From Marisediminitalea oceani (GTDB taxonomy: Bacteria > Pseudomonadota > Gammaproteobacteria > Enterobacterales > Alteromonadaceae), in the NCBI RefSeq assembly GCF_003731635.1, contig NZ_RCUA01000087.1, positions 62,001-126,000 of the forward strand: a DNA stretch of 64,000 nucleotides. Reading direction: 5' to 3'. The notes beneath the pieces were generated by a model. That model was given only the letters and a program-made list of their open reading frames with translations. It did no database searches and was not told the origin of the DNA. Below, in pieces: positions 1-9,926 of the stretch. The stretch's first letter is position 1; the number at the start of each line of letters is the position of its first letter. Both the position numbers and the translations under genes were made by a program.

Positions 1-625
1 TATCCACTGCCGCTTCCGCTTTATATTCCCAGCGACAGGCATTGGTGCAGGCACCCTGATTAGGATCCCGTTTGTTTATATAGCCGGATAACAGACAACG
101 TCCCGAGTAGGCCATACACAAAGCGCCATGCACAAACACTTCAAGTTCGATATCCGGGCAACGCTGCCTGATTTCTTCGATTTCGTTTAAACCCAGCTCT
201 CGCGACAGGATAACCCGCTTGATCCCCTGCTGCTGCCAGAACTTTACAGCCGCCCAGTTCACGGCATTGGCCTGCACTGAGAGATGAATAGGTAAGTCAG
301 GAAAATGCTCGCGAGTGAGCATTATAATGCCCGGGTCCGACATGATCATGGCATCGGGCTGTAACTCAGCCACCGGGGCCAGGTCCTGCACGAAGGTTTT
401 TAACTTAGTGTTGTGCGGCGCAATATTATTAACGATATACAGCTGCTTATGATGAGCACTGGTGTAATCCCGGGCTTCCTGCAATTTGGCCAGGGTAAAT
501 TCGTTGTTGCGTACTCGCAGTGAATAACGGGGCTGACCGGCATACACCGCATCGGCGCCATAGTGCAGTGCATATCTCAGGTTTTTCATTGACCCGGCGG
601 GTGACAGTAATTCAGGTTTTCGCAT
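1..625 (-). CDS. trhP: tRNA uridine 5-hydroxylation protein TrhP (U32 peptidase family), partial
   Basis: Only the first 208 codons lie in the window; the 3' end runs off the left edge. The family (YegQ/TrhP) makes 5-hydroxyuridine at tRNA position 34 using prephenate. The start reads MRKPELLSPAGSMKNLRYAL, followed by GADAVYAGQPRYSLRVRNN, and further on come HGALCMAYSGRCLLSGY and DPNQGACTNACRWEY; these match E. coli YegQ closely, including the cysteine cluster typical of U32 proteins. It lies downstream of trxA on the same strand, beyond a terminator, so it probably has its own promoter. Family assignment is firm; the exact substrate is inferred from the E. coli protein. Confidence 0.93.
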   Translation of the reverse strand, partial: MRKPELLSPAGSMKNLRYALHYGADAVYAGQPRYSLRVRNNEFTLAKLQEARDYTSAHHKQLYIVNNIAPHNTKLKTFVQDLAPVAELQPDAMIMSDPGIIMLTREHFPDLPIHLSVQANAVNWAAVKFWQQQGIKRVILSRELGLNEIEEIRQRCPDIELEVFVHGALCMAYSGRCLLSGYINKRDPNQGACTNACRWEYKAEAAVD

Positions 626-718
626 AACGTTAAGGTAACCGGTTAAAAAAAGCGCCGAAGCTTAACCAACCTATGCAGTAATGGTATTAACCGAGATCAA
701 ATAATGCGTTTTTCGGGC

Positions 719-745
719 ACAAAAAAACCGGCCTTAGCCGGTTTT
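719..745 (-). terminator. Rho-independent terminator of trxA
   Basis: AAAACCGGC and GCCGGTTTT form a perfect 9-bp stem with a 4-base loop. Read on the minus strand it is followed by further T residues. It begins 22 bases past the trxA stop and separates trxA from trhP. Confidence 0.88.
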
Positions 746-766
746 CTCAGTACGATTTTCACCGTA

Positions 767-1093
767 TCAGATGTTTTCGTTCAAAAACTCAGTCAGCTGC
801 GCTTTTGACAGTGCACCCACTTTAGTGGCTGCAACATTACCGCCTTTAAACAGCAATAACGTAGGGATACCACGGATACCGTATTTCGGCGGAGTTTCAT
901 TATTTTCATCGACATTCAGCTTGCCAACTGTTAACTTTCCTTCAAAGTCGGTTGCGACCTCTTCCAGAATAGGGGCAATCATTTTACACGGGCCACACCA
1001 TTCAGCCCAGAAGTCAACCAGCACAGGACCTTCAGCATTGATAACATCTGCTTCGAACTTATCGTCAGTCAACTGGATAATTTTGTCGCTCAT
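767..1093 (-). CDS. trxA: thioredoxin 1
   Basis: Cytoplasmic dithiol-disulfide reductase that donates electrons to ribonucleotide reductase, PAPS reductase and many oxidised proteins. At 108 residues it has the standard single-domain length. The redox motif WCGPC lies at residues 32-36, preceded by the conserved VDFWAEW, and the cis-proline loop [11 protein letters not shown] is present. It is transcribed divergently from rhlB, as in E. coli, and ends at a strong hairpin terminator. The ATG start is preceded by an AGAAAAGAATG context with a purine-rich ribosome site. Nothing is missing or unusual. Confidence 0.98.
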   Translation of the reverse strand: MSDKIIQLTDDKFEADVINAEGPVLVDFWAEWCGPCKMIAPILEEVATDFEGKLTVGKLNVDENNETPPKYGIRGIPTLLLFKGGNVAATKVGALSKAQLTEFLNENI

Positions 1094-1192
1094 TCTTTTC
1101 TCCGTAATTGGTCTGTCGCTGAATTGTTCAGCTCTACCATAAGTGTTATATAGAAACTGTTTTTTAATGCAAGCACTGATAAGCTATAAGCT

Positions 1193-2476
1193 ATGCAAAC
1201 AACTCATTTAACCGAAACACATTTTTCCGATTTACCCATCAATGGCAAAGTCATTGATGCCTTAAATGCTGCAAATTTTACGCATTGTACACCAATTCAG
1301 GCGCTAAGCTTACCTCCTTTATTAGAAGGTAATGACATAGCCGGCCAGGCCCAAACCGGAACGGGTAAGACCATGGCATTTCTGGTCGCAACTTTCCACC
1401 ATATTTTGAGCCGGGAACCAAATCCTGACGGTGAAAAGGAAGGGCCAAAAGCCATCATTATGGCACCTACGCGGGAACTTGCCGTACAAATTTACAATGA
1501 TGCAGAACTGCTTAGTAAGCATACAGGGCTTTCACTTGCTCTCATTTATGGGGGCGAAGGTTACCAAAGTCAACGCGAAACTTTGCAGGATGGGGTAGAT
1601 ATCGTTATAGGTACGACAGGCCGCATACTGGATTATTACAAACAAGGCGTGTTCTCGCTGAATAATATCCAGGTTGCCGTGCTCGATGAAGCCGATCGTA
1701 TGTTTGACCTTGGCTTTATCAAGGACATTCGCTTTTTATTCCGTCGTATGCCGCCAGCCGCCGAACGCCTGAGCATGCTGTTCTCAGCCACGCTAAGCTA
1801 CCGTGTGCAGGAACTGGCTTACGAGCATATGAACAACCCTACTCACGTACAGGTTGAAGCCCAGCAAATGACCGCAAGTCGCGTGTCAGAAGAATTATTT
1901 TACCCGTCAGACGACGATAAAATAAAGCTGCTGCTAACCCTGATGGAAGAAGAATGGCCGGACAAAGCCATTGTATTTTCTAACACCAAGCATGGCTGTG
2001 AGCGCGTTGCCGACTGGCTTGAAGCCGACGGTCACCGGGTCGGTCTGTTAAGCGGCGATGTACCGCAGAAAAAACGTCTGGGTATTCTGGAAGACTTTAC
2101 CGGCGGCAAACTGGACATTCTGGTCGCCACCGATGTAGCAGCCCGAGGCCTGCATATCGAAGCAGTTTCCCACGTTTTCAACTATGATTTACCCGACGAC
2201 CCGGAAGATTACGTACACCGCATCGGCCGTACCGGTCGGGCCGGAAAAAGCGGCGTTGCAATTAGTTTTGCCTGCGAGAAATACGCGCTCAACTTGCCGG
2301 GCATCGAAAGCTATATCCAGCATGCGATTCCGGTTACGGAATATGTGCAGGATGCCTTGCTTGACGATATTAAGCCACCGAAACCGCGTCAGCGTCGCCA
2401 GAACCGTCGCCCGTCTTCGCGTCGCAATAACTCAGGCAGAAGTTCAGGTAAGCGCCCACAGCATAAAAAGAATTAA
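1193..2476 (+). CDS. rhlB: ATP-dependent RNA helicase RhlB
   Basis: DEAD-box helicase; in E. coli it is the helicase of the RNA degradosome, bound to RNase E. All core motifs are visible: the Q-motif region near residues 30-40, motif I AQTGTGKT (53-60), PTREL, DEAD (165-168), SAT (198-200) and [10 protein letters not shown] near 345. Sequence similarity to E. coli RhlB runs along the whole length, for example in LFRRMPP and [15 protein letters not shown] basic Arg/Lys-rich tail follows residue 390 and probably contacts RNA. gppA follows 17 bases downstream, so the two are likely co-transcribed, as in E. coli. Confidence 0.97.
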   Translation: MQTTHLTETHFSDLPINGKVIDALNAANFTHCTPIQALSLPPLLEGNDIAGQAQTGTGKTMAFLVATFHHILSREPNPDGEKEGPKAIIMAPTRELAVQIYNDAELLSKHTGLSLALIYGGEGYQSQRETLQDGVDIVIGTTGRILDYYKQGVFSLNNIQVAVLDEADRMFDLGFIKDIRFLFRRMPPAAERLSMLFSATLSYRVQELAYEHMNNPTHVQVEAQQMTASRVSEELFYPSDDDKIKLLLTLMEEEWPDKAIVFSNTKHGCERVADWLEADGHRVGLLSGDVPQKKRLGILEDFTGGKLDILVATDVAARGLHIEAVSHVFNYDLPDDPEDYVHRIGRTGRAGKSGVAISFACEKYALNLPGIESYIQHAIPVTEYVQDALLDDIKPPKPRQRRQNRRPSSRRNNSGRSSGKRPQHKKN

Positions 2477-2493
2477 TATCGCAGTAAAACGTT

Positions 2494-4005
2494 ATGCAGC
2501 CACAAACCGATTTTGACGCCGAGACACTCGGCGAATACTACGCCGCCGTAGACCTCGGGTCGAACAGCTTTCATATGGTGGTTGTACATGTTGCCAATGG
2601 CAGCGTACAGATCATCGGTAAGGTAAAACAAAAGGTCCGCCTGGCGGCCGGTCTCGACAAAGACATGGTTTTAAGTGAAGAAGCCATGCAACGTGGCTGG
2701 GATTGTTTGCAGACGTTTGCTGAGCGATTACAGGACATTCCGGCTTCTAATATTCGTATAGTTGCTACGGCAACACTGCGTCTTGCAGTCAATGCGCAGA
2801 CCTTTATCGATAAAGCAGAGAAAATCCTCCACCATCAGCTCGACGTCATTCCCGGCGAAGAAGAAGCCCGGCAGATTTATCTTGGCGTAGCCTATACGTC
2901 GGCTAATCAGGGCAATTCCCTGGTAATTGATATTGGCGGGGCCAGTACCGAAATTATCATCGGTAATGATATGCAGCCTATCCATATGGTCAGCCTCGAT
3001 ATGGGCTGTGTCACTTTTATGGAGCGCTATTTCCTCGATGGCGAGCTATCGGAAGCCAACTTCCAGCGCGCCAAAGAAGCCGCCTACGAGCTGCTTGACC
3101 CGGTTGCCGATGCTTTCCTTTGCTTTGACTGGCAAAACTGTCTGGGCGCGTCTGGTACGCCTCAGGCGATCACTGAAATTCTGGTAAAACAGGGGATCAG
3201 CGATGCTATCCGGATTGACTATCTGTATAACCTGAGACAGCAGTGTATTGACTGTGGCAACCTGAAAGATTTGGTGATCGATGGTCTTGAGCCTAATCGA
3301 CAGCCTATTTTCCCCAGTGGCCTGACTATTCTGCTGGCCTTGTTTGAACGATTAAAAATCCGCACCATGAATATTTCCGGCGGCGCGCTCCGCGAGGGTT
3401 TGATTTATGGCATGCTGGATAACCTTAAACATAACGACCGCCGTACCCAGACCTTAAATACCGCCATTCGCCGGTACCATATTGATAAGCCCCATGCGGT
3501 TAACGTAAAGCAACTGGCAATCAATTTGTGTAAGCAGCTCTGTCAGCAATCAACGTTTTGTCATCTGGACACCGAGACGGTGCTGGATGCAGCCGCCATG
3601 CTGCACGAGATTGGCTTGCATATTGAGTATAAAAAGCACCATGAACACGGTGCCTATATTCTTAATTATATCGATTTACCTGGTTACACGCGCTTACAGC
3701 GAGCCGCTATCAGAGACCTGGTAGGCGGTCATCGTCAGGCTATCGATTTGCAACCTTTTGCCTTGTATCACGAGGACGTAAAGCCCATGCTGGAAGGTTT
3801 GCTGCGGATCCTGCGAATTGCGGTGGTTGTGTGTTTACGCCGCCATCAGCAACATATTCCTGCCATTGAGCTGAAAGTCGACGGCCTTGACTGGACACTG
3901 ACATTCCCGGAGAAATGGCTCAAGGAGCATCCTCTTATTAATGCGGAACTGGTTAACGAAGCCTGGTTACAGCATAAAGCAGGCTGGCACCTTACCTGTC
4001 AGTAG
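2494..4005 (+). CDS. gppA: exopolyphosphatase / guanosine pentaphosphate phosphatase (Ppx/GppA)
   Basis: Member of the Ppx/GppA branch of the ASKHA ATPase fold. It hydrolyses pppGpp to ppGpp and/or inorganic polyphosphate, linking it to stringent control. The N-terminus has AAVDLGSNSFHMVVV (phosphate-1 loop), then IDIGGASTEIIIG (phosphate-2) near residue 145, and SGGALREGLIYGM near 305. The C-terminal half contains an HD-like helical domain (LHEIGLHIEYKKHHEHG). Length of 503 fits GppA (494 in E. coli). Position directly after rhlB supports gppA over ppx, although in species with one copy the enzyme may do both jobs. It converges with hemB across 19 bases with no clear terminator. Confidence 0.93.
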   Translation: MQPQTDFDAETLGEYYAAVDLGSNSFHMVVVHVANGSVQIIGKVKQKVRLAAGLDKDMVLSEEAMQRGWDCLQTFAERLQDIPASNIRIVATATLRLAVNAQTFIDKAEKILHHQLDVIPGEEEARQIYLGVAYTSANQGNSLVIDIGGASTEIIIGNDMQPIHMVSLDMGCVTFMERYFLDGELSEANFQRAKEAAYELLDPVADAFLCFDWQNCLGASGTPQAITEILVKQGISDAIRIDYLYNLRQQCIDCGNLKDLVIDGLEPNRQPIFPSGLTILLALFERLKIRTMNISGGALREGLIYGMLDNLKHNDRRTQTLNTAIRRYHIDKPHAVNVKQLAINLCKQLCQQSTFCHLDTETVLDAAAMLHEIGLHIEYKKHHEHGAYILNYIDLPGYTRLQRAAIRDLVGGHRQAIDLQPFALYHEDVKPMLEGLLRILRIAVVVCLRRHQQHIPAIELKVDGLDWTLTFPEKWLKEHPLINAELVNEAWLQHKAGWHLTCQ

Positions 4006-4024
4006 GGCCAGCCAGTCTGGTAGA

Positions 4025-5035
<1,011 letters not shown>

Positions 5036-6913
5036 TCAATGTGGTTTAACTGAGGTAGCAACAACCCGGTTTCGACCGGCCTGTTTAGCGGCATACAGCC
5101 TTTCATCGGCCAGTTTAAGCAATTCTGTTTCGGCATCCTCATGGGAAATAATTGCACTGGCGACACCGCCACTCATGGTTAGTGAAATGCTTTCATTATC
5201 GATAATACAAGGGGTATCGGCTAACTGCTGACGAATCGACTCAATGAGCTGACCGGCCCCCTCGGTCTCGGTATTGGGCAAAATAATAGCAAACTCTTCT
5301 CCACCGTAGCGGCACACATCGTCGGACGGGCGTTTAAGTAAGCTCTGCAGCGTTTGCGCCACATGGCGAATACAGGTGTCGCCAACACTGTGGCCGTATT
5401 GATCGTTAATCTGTTTAAAGTGGTCGATGTCTATCATCGCCAGTGCCAGTGGTGTTTGCTCTCGCCTGCTGCGTCGCCCTTCGGCTTGTATGCGCTTGTC
5501 AAAGTGCCTGCGATTGCGGATGCCGGTGAGCGGGTCGATGGTATTGAGTTTTTCCAGTTCGCGGTTAGCATCCGACAGCTCACGCAGCGCAATTTCAAGC
5601 TCCAGCGTGCGCTCCTGCACTTTGTACTCCAGCTCATCCTGAGCTCGTTGTTGCAGCTCAATAAGCTCCTGTTTAGCCGATACCGCTTCGCGCTCCTGTT
5701 CGAGCGCCTGCTCCTTTGCCTGCATCATCTGATCGCGCTGGCGACTGTAACTCATTGCGAGGATAAACGATAACATCAGAGCTTCGATAGTCGCACCGTA
5801 CACCAGCAGTACCTGTGACGGAATGCTGATATTCAGTACACCAAGATTATCCAGACTGGCCGACAAGGCACTGATTAACAGCGCACTCCACGCCAGCGCG
5901 TAATATCCGGCAATACTGATGCGGCGCACGGCAAACCAGATGGCCACACCCATAATCAGAATAACCGTGATGGTAAGCAGCATTAAAAAGACTTTAATCG
6001 AGATGGCGTAATCGAGCAGCAATGCGCTGACTGTTAATACCAGAAATGATAGCGCCAGGGCTCTGAAGCACTTGGTAAAGAACGGGCTGTGTTGCCGGAC
6101 TTCCAGCAGTGAACCTGAAAAAATAACCGCAAAAAACAACGTGGCGCTGGCCAGAAACCCGACGGCCTGGCTTTGGAACCAAACCTGGTTGGGCCACAGG
6201 TACTTATAACCAAAACCATGCAGACTTGCCAGCGTGAGGCCAAGGCACAGTACGTAACCAGTATAAAACAGAAAGGTCAGATTACGGGTGGTAAAAAAGA
6301 AAAACAGATTACTCAGCCCCATGGCTAGTAACAGGCCAAAGAACAGGCCCATTATCAGGTTGGTGTTGGCGGTATACTCACTGAATGCCTGGCGCTGCCA
6401 AACCTTTACCGGTAGTTTCACTACACTGGATGACTGCACCCGCACAAACACCTCTGCCGGCCGGTCATTTTCCGGCAGGGCAAATAAAAAGCTGTTGTAA
6501 CGCAACTCGCGTTGATTAAAGGGTTCCTTATCACCCGCCGAAAAATGCTGCTGCGCTTCACCCTGCACCACCCACAGGTCAATGTAATCCAGCAGGGGAT
6601 AGTCGATTTCGATATAGGACGGCTGACTATCAAGACTGGCAGAGGCTAACGAAAACCTTACCCAATGGGCTTTATCGCTGTAGCCAAAGCTGATTGGGTT
6701 GCTAATCGGGTGCCAGTCGGTATTAGTCCTTATCGCTGTTAAGGTACCTGGCGAAGAGGTAGCGACAGCAGCTTGCAGTTCAGGCGTAAAACTTTGCTGG
6801 GTATCATCGAGGGCAGACCGGGTGATTACAATAAGCACCGCCACAACCAACAGGCTGGTTAGTATAAATAACCACTTTTCTGTAACCAGTTTGGTTGACG
6901 CAAAAAACTGCAT
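5036..6913 (-). CDS. membrane diguanylate cyclase with 7TMR-DISM sensor
   Basis: Predicted to make cyclic di-GMP in response to a periplasmic signal. Order of parts: an N-terminal membrane anchor (WLFILTSLLVVAVLIVI), a periplasmic 7TMR-DISMED2-type domain to about residue 170, a block of seven membrane helices to about 390, a Glu/Gln-rich coiled coil, and a GGDEF domain. The signature is GGEEF at about 537-541, preceded by RPSD five residues upstream, which is the allosteric inhibition site for product feedback. The frame stays open to 6982, inside tatD, but the ATG at 6913 lies 13 bases past the tatD stop and gives a normal 625-residue protein. The sensed ligand is unknown. Confidence 0.9.
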   Translation of the reverse strand: MQFFASTKLVTEKWLFILTSLLVVAVLIVITRSALDDTQQSFTPELQAAVATSSPGTLTAIRTNTDWHPISNPISFGYSDKAHWVRFSLASASLDSQPSYIEIDYPLLDYIDLWVVQGEAQQHFSAGDKEPFNQRELRYNSFLFALPENDRPAEVFVRVQSSSVVKLPVKVWQRQAFSEYTANTNLIMGLFFGLLLAMGLSNLFFFFTTRNLTFLFYTGYVLCLGLTLASLHGFGYKYLWPNQVWFQSQAVGFLASATLFFAVIFSGSLLEVRQHSPFFTKCFRALALSFLVLTVSALLLDYAISIKVFLMLLTITVILIMGVAIWFAVRRISIAGYYALAWSALLISALSASLDNLGVLNISIPSQVLLVYGATIEALMLSFILAMSYSRQRDQMMQAKEQALEQEREAVSAKQELIELQQRAQDELEYKVQERTLELEIALRELSDANRELEKLNTIDPLTGIRNRRHFDKRIQAEGRRSRREQTPLALAMIDIDHFKQINDQYGHSVGDTCIRHVAQTLQSLLKRPSDDVCRYGGEEFAIILPNTETEGAGQLIESIRQQLADTPCIIDNESISLTMSGGVASAIISHEDAETELLKLADERLYAAKQAGRNRVVATSVKPH

Positions 6914-6926
6914 ACTATTCGCTCTG

Positions 6927-7697
6927 CTAGCCAAATAACTGTTTGGCGTTGTTAAAGCTGATATTTTGTACCTGTTCAACACTCAGCGTTTTGATCTGAG
7001 CGACAGTTTGGCCAATATGCGGCAAACAGGCCGGCGCATTATTGCGCTGTCTCGGCTTCCGATCCTTAGGATACAGATAGGGCGCATCGGTTTCCAGAAT
7101 AAGCCGCTCTGCTGGCAGCTCGCTTAGCGCTTCTCGTAGTGACTCTCCGCGTTTAGCGTCACACACCCAACCGGTAATCCCTATGTACAGTCCCAGCGCC
7201 AGGTAGGCTCGCATTTCTTCAGGGGTACCGGTAAAACAATGGGCGATCCCGCCTGCCAGCTTACTTTTGAAAGGTTCGAGAATAGCCAGTTGTTCGGTAA
7301 AAGCGTCCCTTTCATGCAGATATACCGGTTTGTTGAGCTCAACCGCCAACGCCAGCTGTTCAGCAAACACGGCGCGCTGCACATCACGGGGAGAGAAATC
7401 ACGGTTAAAATCCAGACCGCACTCCCCCACTGCCACCACGCCGGGCTGTTTAGCTTTTTCCCGCAATTCCTGCCAGTGTTCCGGACGGGCATCTTTAGCA
7501 TTGTGAGGATGAACGCCGAGGGTATAACAGAGCTGCTCAGGATACTGTTGATAGTAATCTTCAGCCTGCTGCCATTCATTCGGATGAGTGGTGATAAGAC
7601 AAAGTCTGGAAACGCCGGCAGCAAGGGCATCTTCGATGGTTTGTTCGACGGGCATACGCGTATCGAACATATTTACCCCGGCATCAAACCAGGCCAT
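6927..7697 (-). CDS. tatD: TatD family metal-dependent hydrolase
   Basis: Cytoplasmic TIM-barrel metal-dependent nuclease of the TatD family; E. coli TatD has 3'-5' DNA/RNA exonuclease activity. Family motifs seen: GVHPHNAKD, VAVGECGLDFNRDFSP, HCFTGTPEEM, IGITGWVCDAKRGESL and LETDAPYLYPKDRKP. The N-terminus MAWFDAGVNMFDTRMP lacks the HxH found in other TatD paralogues, as in E. coli TatD itself, so it is a true TatD rather than YcfH or YjjV. Length is 256. It is the fourth tat gene in the order but is separated from tatC by one small gene; the 1-base gap to that gene suggests one transcript. Confidence 0.93.
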   Translation of the reverse strand: MAWFDAGVNMFDTRMPVEQTIEDALAAGVSRLCLITTHPNEWQQAEDYYQQYPEQLCYTLGVHPHNAKDARPEHWQELREKAKQPGVVAVGECGLDFNRDFSPRDVQRAVFAEQLALAVELNKPVYLHERDAFTEQLAILEPFKSKLAGGIAHCFTGTPEEMRAYLALGLYIGITGWVCDAKRGESLREALSELPAERLILETDAPYLYPKDRKPRQRNNAPACLPHIGQTVAQIKTLSVEQVQNISFNNAKQLFG

Positions 7698-7698
7698 G

Positions 7699-8274
7699 TT
7701 AGCGGATCCGCTTTACTTTAATGCGGCGGTTAACGCCGTCATGACTCAGAAAGAAAGCGCCGAGAAAACCGCTTTCGATAGTCACTTCCATGCCGGTGTC
7801 GAGCTGCATTGGCTGACTATCTTTTTGTTGCCACTGAGTGCCGTTATCCAGAGTGATTAGCAGTTTGCCACGGGCAGTCTCACCAAGTTGTGAGATAGTG
7901 GCGGTGATTTCATCAATGTCTTCCTCAACCGTCTTTGGCGGTAAACCAAAGTCGGCAGGTGCCTGACTACGCGGCTGAGTCTGCTTGCGCTCGTCACGTC
8001 GGGCCTGAGCTTGTTCAGACCTGTTAGCAGCCTGCTTGTCACGTGCCTTTTCTGTGCCAGTGACCGCTGGTTTCTGTGGCTTTTTCTGGTTGTTTTCGGA
8101 TGCGGTAAAACGCTCAAGGGCCGGGGATTGGATGGCATCAAAACAAGCGAGGCGCCGGGAATCATTGTCGATGGCTTTACAGGATGCAATGGCCTGAAGC
8201 AGGTTGTCGGCATAGCTATTTACCGACACCAGCCACAACAAAGCAGGTAAAATCAAAGCGGACAGTTTTTTCAT
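7699..8274 (-). CDS. small exported protein of unknown function between tatC and tatD
   Basis: Not assigned to a named family with confidence. It has a signal peptide (MKKLSALILPALLWLVSVNSYA), then LLQAIASCKAIDNDSRRLACFD, a two-cysteine motif also found at the N-terminus of type VI secretion-associated exported proteins, then a long basic, Gln/Lys/Arg-rich linker (about residues 50-110) and a C-terminal beta-rich segment ending GVNRRIKVKRIR. The start at 8274 is chosen because AAGGA lies 8 bases before it; an in-frame ATG at 8283 overlaps that ribosome site. The gene sits inside the tat run, 1 base from tatD, so it is probably co-transcribed with it. Function is unknown. Confidence 0.75.
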   Translation of the reverse strand: MKKLSALILPALLWLVSVNSYADNLLQAIASCKAIDNDSRRLACFDAIQSPALERFTASENNQKKPQKPAVTGTEKARDKQAANRSEQAQARRDERKQTQPRSQAPADFGLPPKTVEEDIDEITATISQLGETARGKLLITLDNGTQWQQKDSQPMQLDTGMEVTIESGFLGAFFLSHDGVNRRIKVKRIR

Positions 8275-8328
8275 GGCTGGCATCCTTTGGTTTTGTTTTA
8301 GTGTCTCAGGCCATTTGTTGTAAACAGT

Positions 8329-9090
8329 TTAGTCCTTCGCGGCGGACTCTTCCTCATCATCTTCGTTTTCATCTTCGTCATCGCGACTATACAATGCGCC
8401 GATGACTACACCGCACTCAAACAATATCCACATTGGGATAGCCAGTAACGACTGGGAAATAATATCCGGCGGTGTCAGCAGCATGCCAATAACAAAGGCC
8501 CCGACAATAACGTAAGGCCGTTTCTGTCGCAGGCTGTTGGCATCGGTTACGCCGGTCCAGCACAGCAGAACTATGGCAATGGGGATTTCAAATGACACGC
8601 CAAAAGCAAAAAACAGCTTCAATACAAAATTAAGATAACTGTTGATATCGGTAGCAACGGTTACGCCTTCCGGGGCCACCGAGGTAAAGAATGCAAACAC
8701 CACCGGAAATACCACGTAATAGGCGAACGCCATACCGGCATAAAACAGCAGGGTGCTGGAGAACAGCAGCGGTGCTACCAGCTTCTTCTCGTTGCGATAC
8801 AACCCCGGAGCAACAAAACCCCACACCTGAAACAGCACATAGGGGATGGCAATGAAAAACGACAGCACCATGGTTAACTTGAAAGGTGCGAAGAAAGGCG
8901 ACGCGACGTCTGTCGCAATCATGGATGAATTAACCGGTAACGTCCGTAACAGCGGCTGAGCCAGCAACTGATAAAGATCGTTAGAAAAATAAGCCAGGCA
9001 TGCAAATACCAGAAATACGCTGAGGACAGCGCGCAGCAACCGTGAGCGCAACTCAATCAGATGCGATATAAGACTATTTTCTTCAGACAT
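8329..9090 (-). CDS. tatC: Sec-independent protein translocase TatC
   Basis: Core membrane subunit of the twin-arginine translocase; with TatB it binds RR signal peptides of folded exported proteins. The N-terminus [16 protein letters not shown] carries the conserved cytoplasmic region with the family Glu, and six membrane helices follow. Conserved segments seen are [29 protein letters not shown] and the FGVSFEIP loop. The tail after the last helix is very acidic ([13 protein letters not shown]), longer than in E. coli and probably cytoplasmic. The tatB stop directly abuts the tatC start, so translation is coupled. Confidence 0.97.
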   Translation of the reverse strand: MSEENSLISHLIELRSRLLRAVLSVFLVFACLAYFSNDLYQLLAQPLLRTLPVNSSMIATDVASPFFAPFKLTMVLSFFIAIPYVLFQVWGFVAPGLYRNEKKLVAPLLFSSTLLFYAGMAFAYYVVFPVVFAFFTSVAPEGVTVATDINSYLNFVLKLFFAFGVSFEIPIAIVLLCWTGVTDANSLRQKRPYVIVGAFVIGMLLTPPDIISQSLLAIPMWILFECGVVIGALYSRDDEDENEDDEEESAAKD

Positions 9091-9390
9091 TTATGGCTTT
9101 TTATACGGTTTTTGAACAGATTCGGCAGCTTCTTTTAGTTCGTCAACGCTGTTTTTCAACTCCGGAGACAAATCTTTAAGCCCTTGTTGTTCCGCTTTTT
9201 TTAAATTCTCATGCAACTCGTGAACCCGCAGTTGATGCTCAACTTCTTCCTTGAACCCACTGGCCACGTTCCTAACGCTTCGAATTGTTTTCAGAGTAGA
9301 GCGCATAGCACCGGGCAGCCGTTCAGGCCCCAGCACAACAAGCGCCAATACACCAATTAACAGGATTTCCCAAAACCCAATATCGAACAT
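9091..9390 (-). CDS. tatB: Sec-independent protein translocase TatB
   Basis: Single-span membrane subunit that partners TatC in the twin-arginine signal receptor. The N-terminus [20 protein letters not shown] includes the TatB-specific glutamate in the helix, followed by [10 protein letters not shown] and an amphipathic helix, then a charged tail. At 99 residues it is much shorter than E. coli TatB (171), lacking most of the Pro-rich tail; short forms are common outside enterics. It overlaps the last base of the tatA stop codon. Confidence 0.95.
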   Translation of the reverse strand: MFDIGFWEILLIGVLALVVLGPERLPGAMRSTLKTIRSVRNVASGFKEEVEHQLRVHELHENLKKAEQQGLKDLSPELKNSVDELKEAAESVQKPYKKP

Positions 9391-9626
9391 TAGTGTTTTT
9401 CTTTAGTTTCGCTTTCTGTTTTAACAGATTCGCTACCGGCCTTTGGCTTTTCTTCCACTTTAGACTGCGGCTCTTTAAAGTCGGCGTCTTCTTCAGACAC
9501 AGCTTTCTTGAAACCTTTAATTGCTCCGCCTAAATCCGAACCAATGCCTTTTAATTTTTTGGTACCAAATAACAGCACAACAATTACCAGCACGATGAGT
9601 AGTTGTACCCAACCAATATTGCCCAT
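9390..9626 (-). CDS. tatA: Sec-independent protein translocase TatA
   Basis: Pore-forming subunit of the twin-arginine translocase. The 78-residue protein has the standard layout: one N-terminal membrane helix ([20 protein letters not shown]), the [20 protein letters not shown] hinge and amphipathic helix, and a charged Lys/Glu tail. It is the first gene of tatABC; the promoter must lie in 9627-9926, shared with the divergent gene at 9927. Confidence 0.97.
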   Translation of the reverse strand: MGNIGWVQLLIVLVIVVLLFGTKKLKGIGSDLGGAIKGFKKAVSEEDADFKEPQSKVEEKPKAGSESVKTESETKEKH

Positions 9627-9926
9627 AAAAACCTCTTGCTTACATCAATGACTACAGTATGCCATTGACTGTCAATTCAAACAGCACTTTTATCGATTAA
9701 TCGCGATATTCTACCGAGCTATTTGTGATAAGCCAGTATTGATTAGTCCGCAAGCCAAAAAAATCGCAGGTCAGATCTGTGCCGCCCGATGACGAAAATT
9801 TTATTTGCAGCAATCGGCATTATCGCGCAAGCTAACTTAATCAGTTACAAGCATTTTCATGGAAGTCAGGTGCTTAACTACCAATGTCCGAATTAGACAC
9901 GCTAACGATAAAAGGAACTGGCCATC
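9627..9926. other. divergent intergenic region, tatA / exported protein gene
   Basis: About 300 bases between two divergent genes, expected to hold both promoters. I see AT-rich stretches and, for the rightward gene, AAAGGA at 9911-9916. No convincing operator or hairpin was recognised. Confidence 0.6.

Noticed and set aside
7239-7721. A 160-codon plus-strand frame opposite tatD
   Set aside because: Antisense shadow of tatD, whose motifs are all intact.
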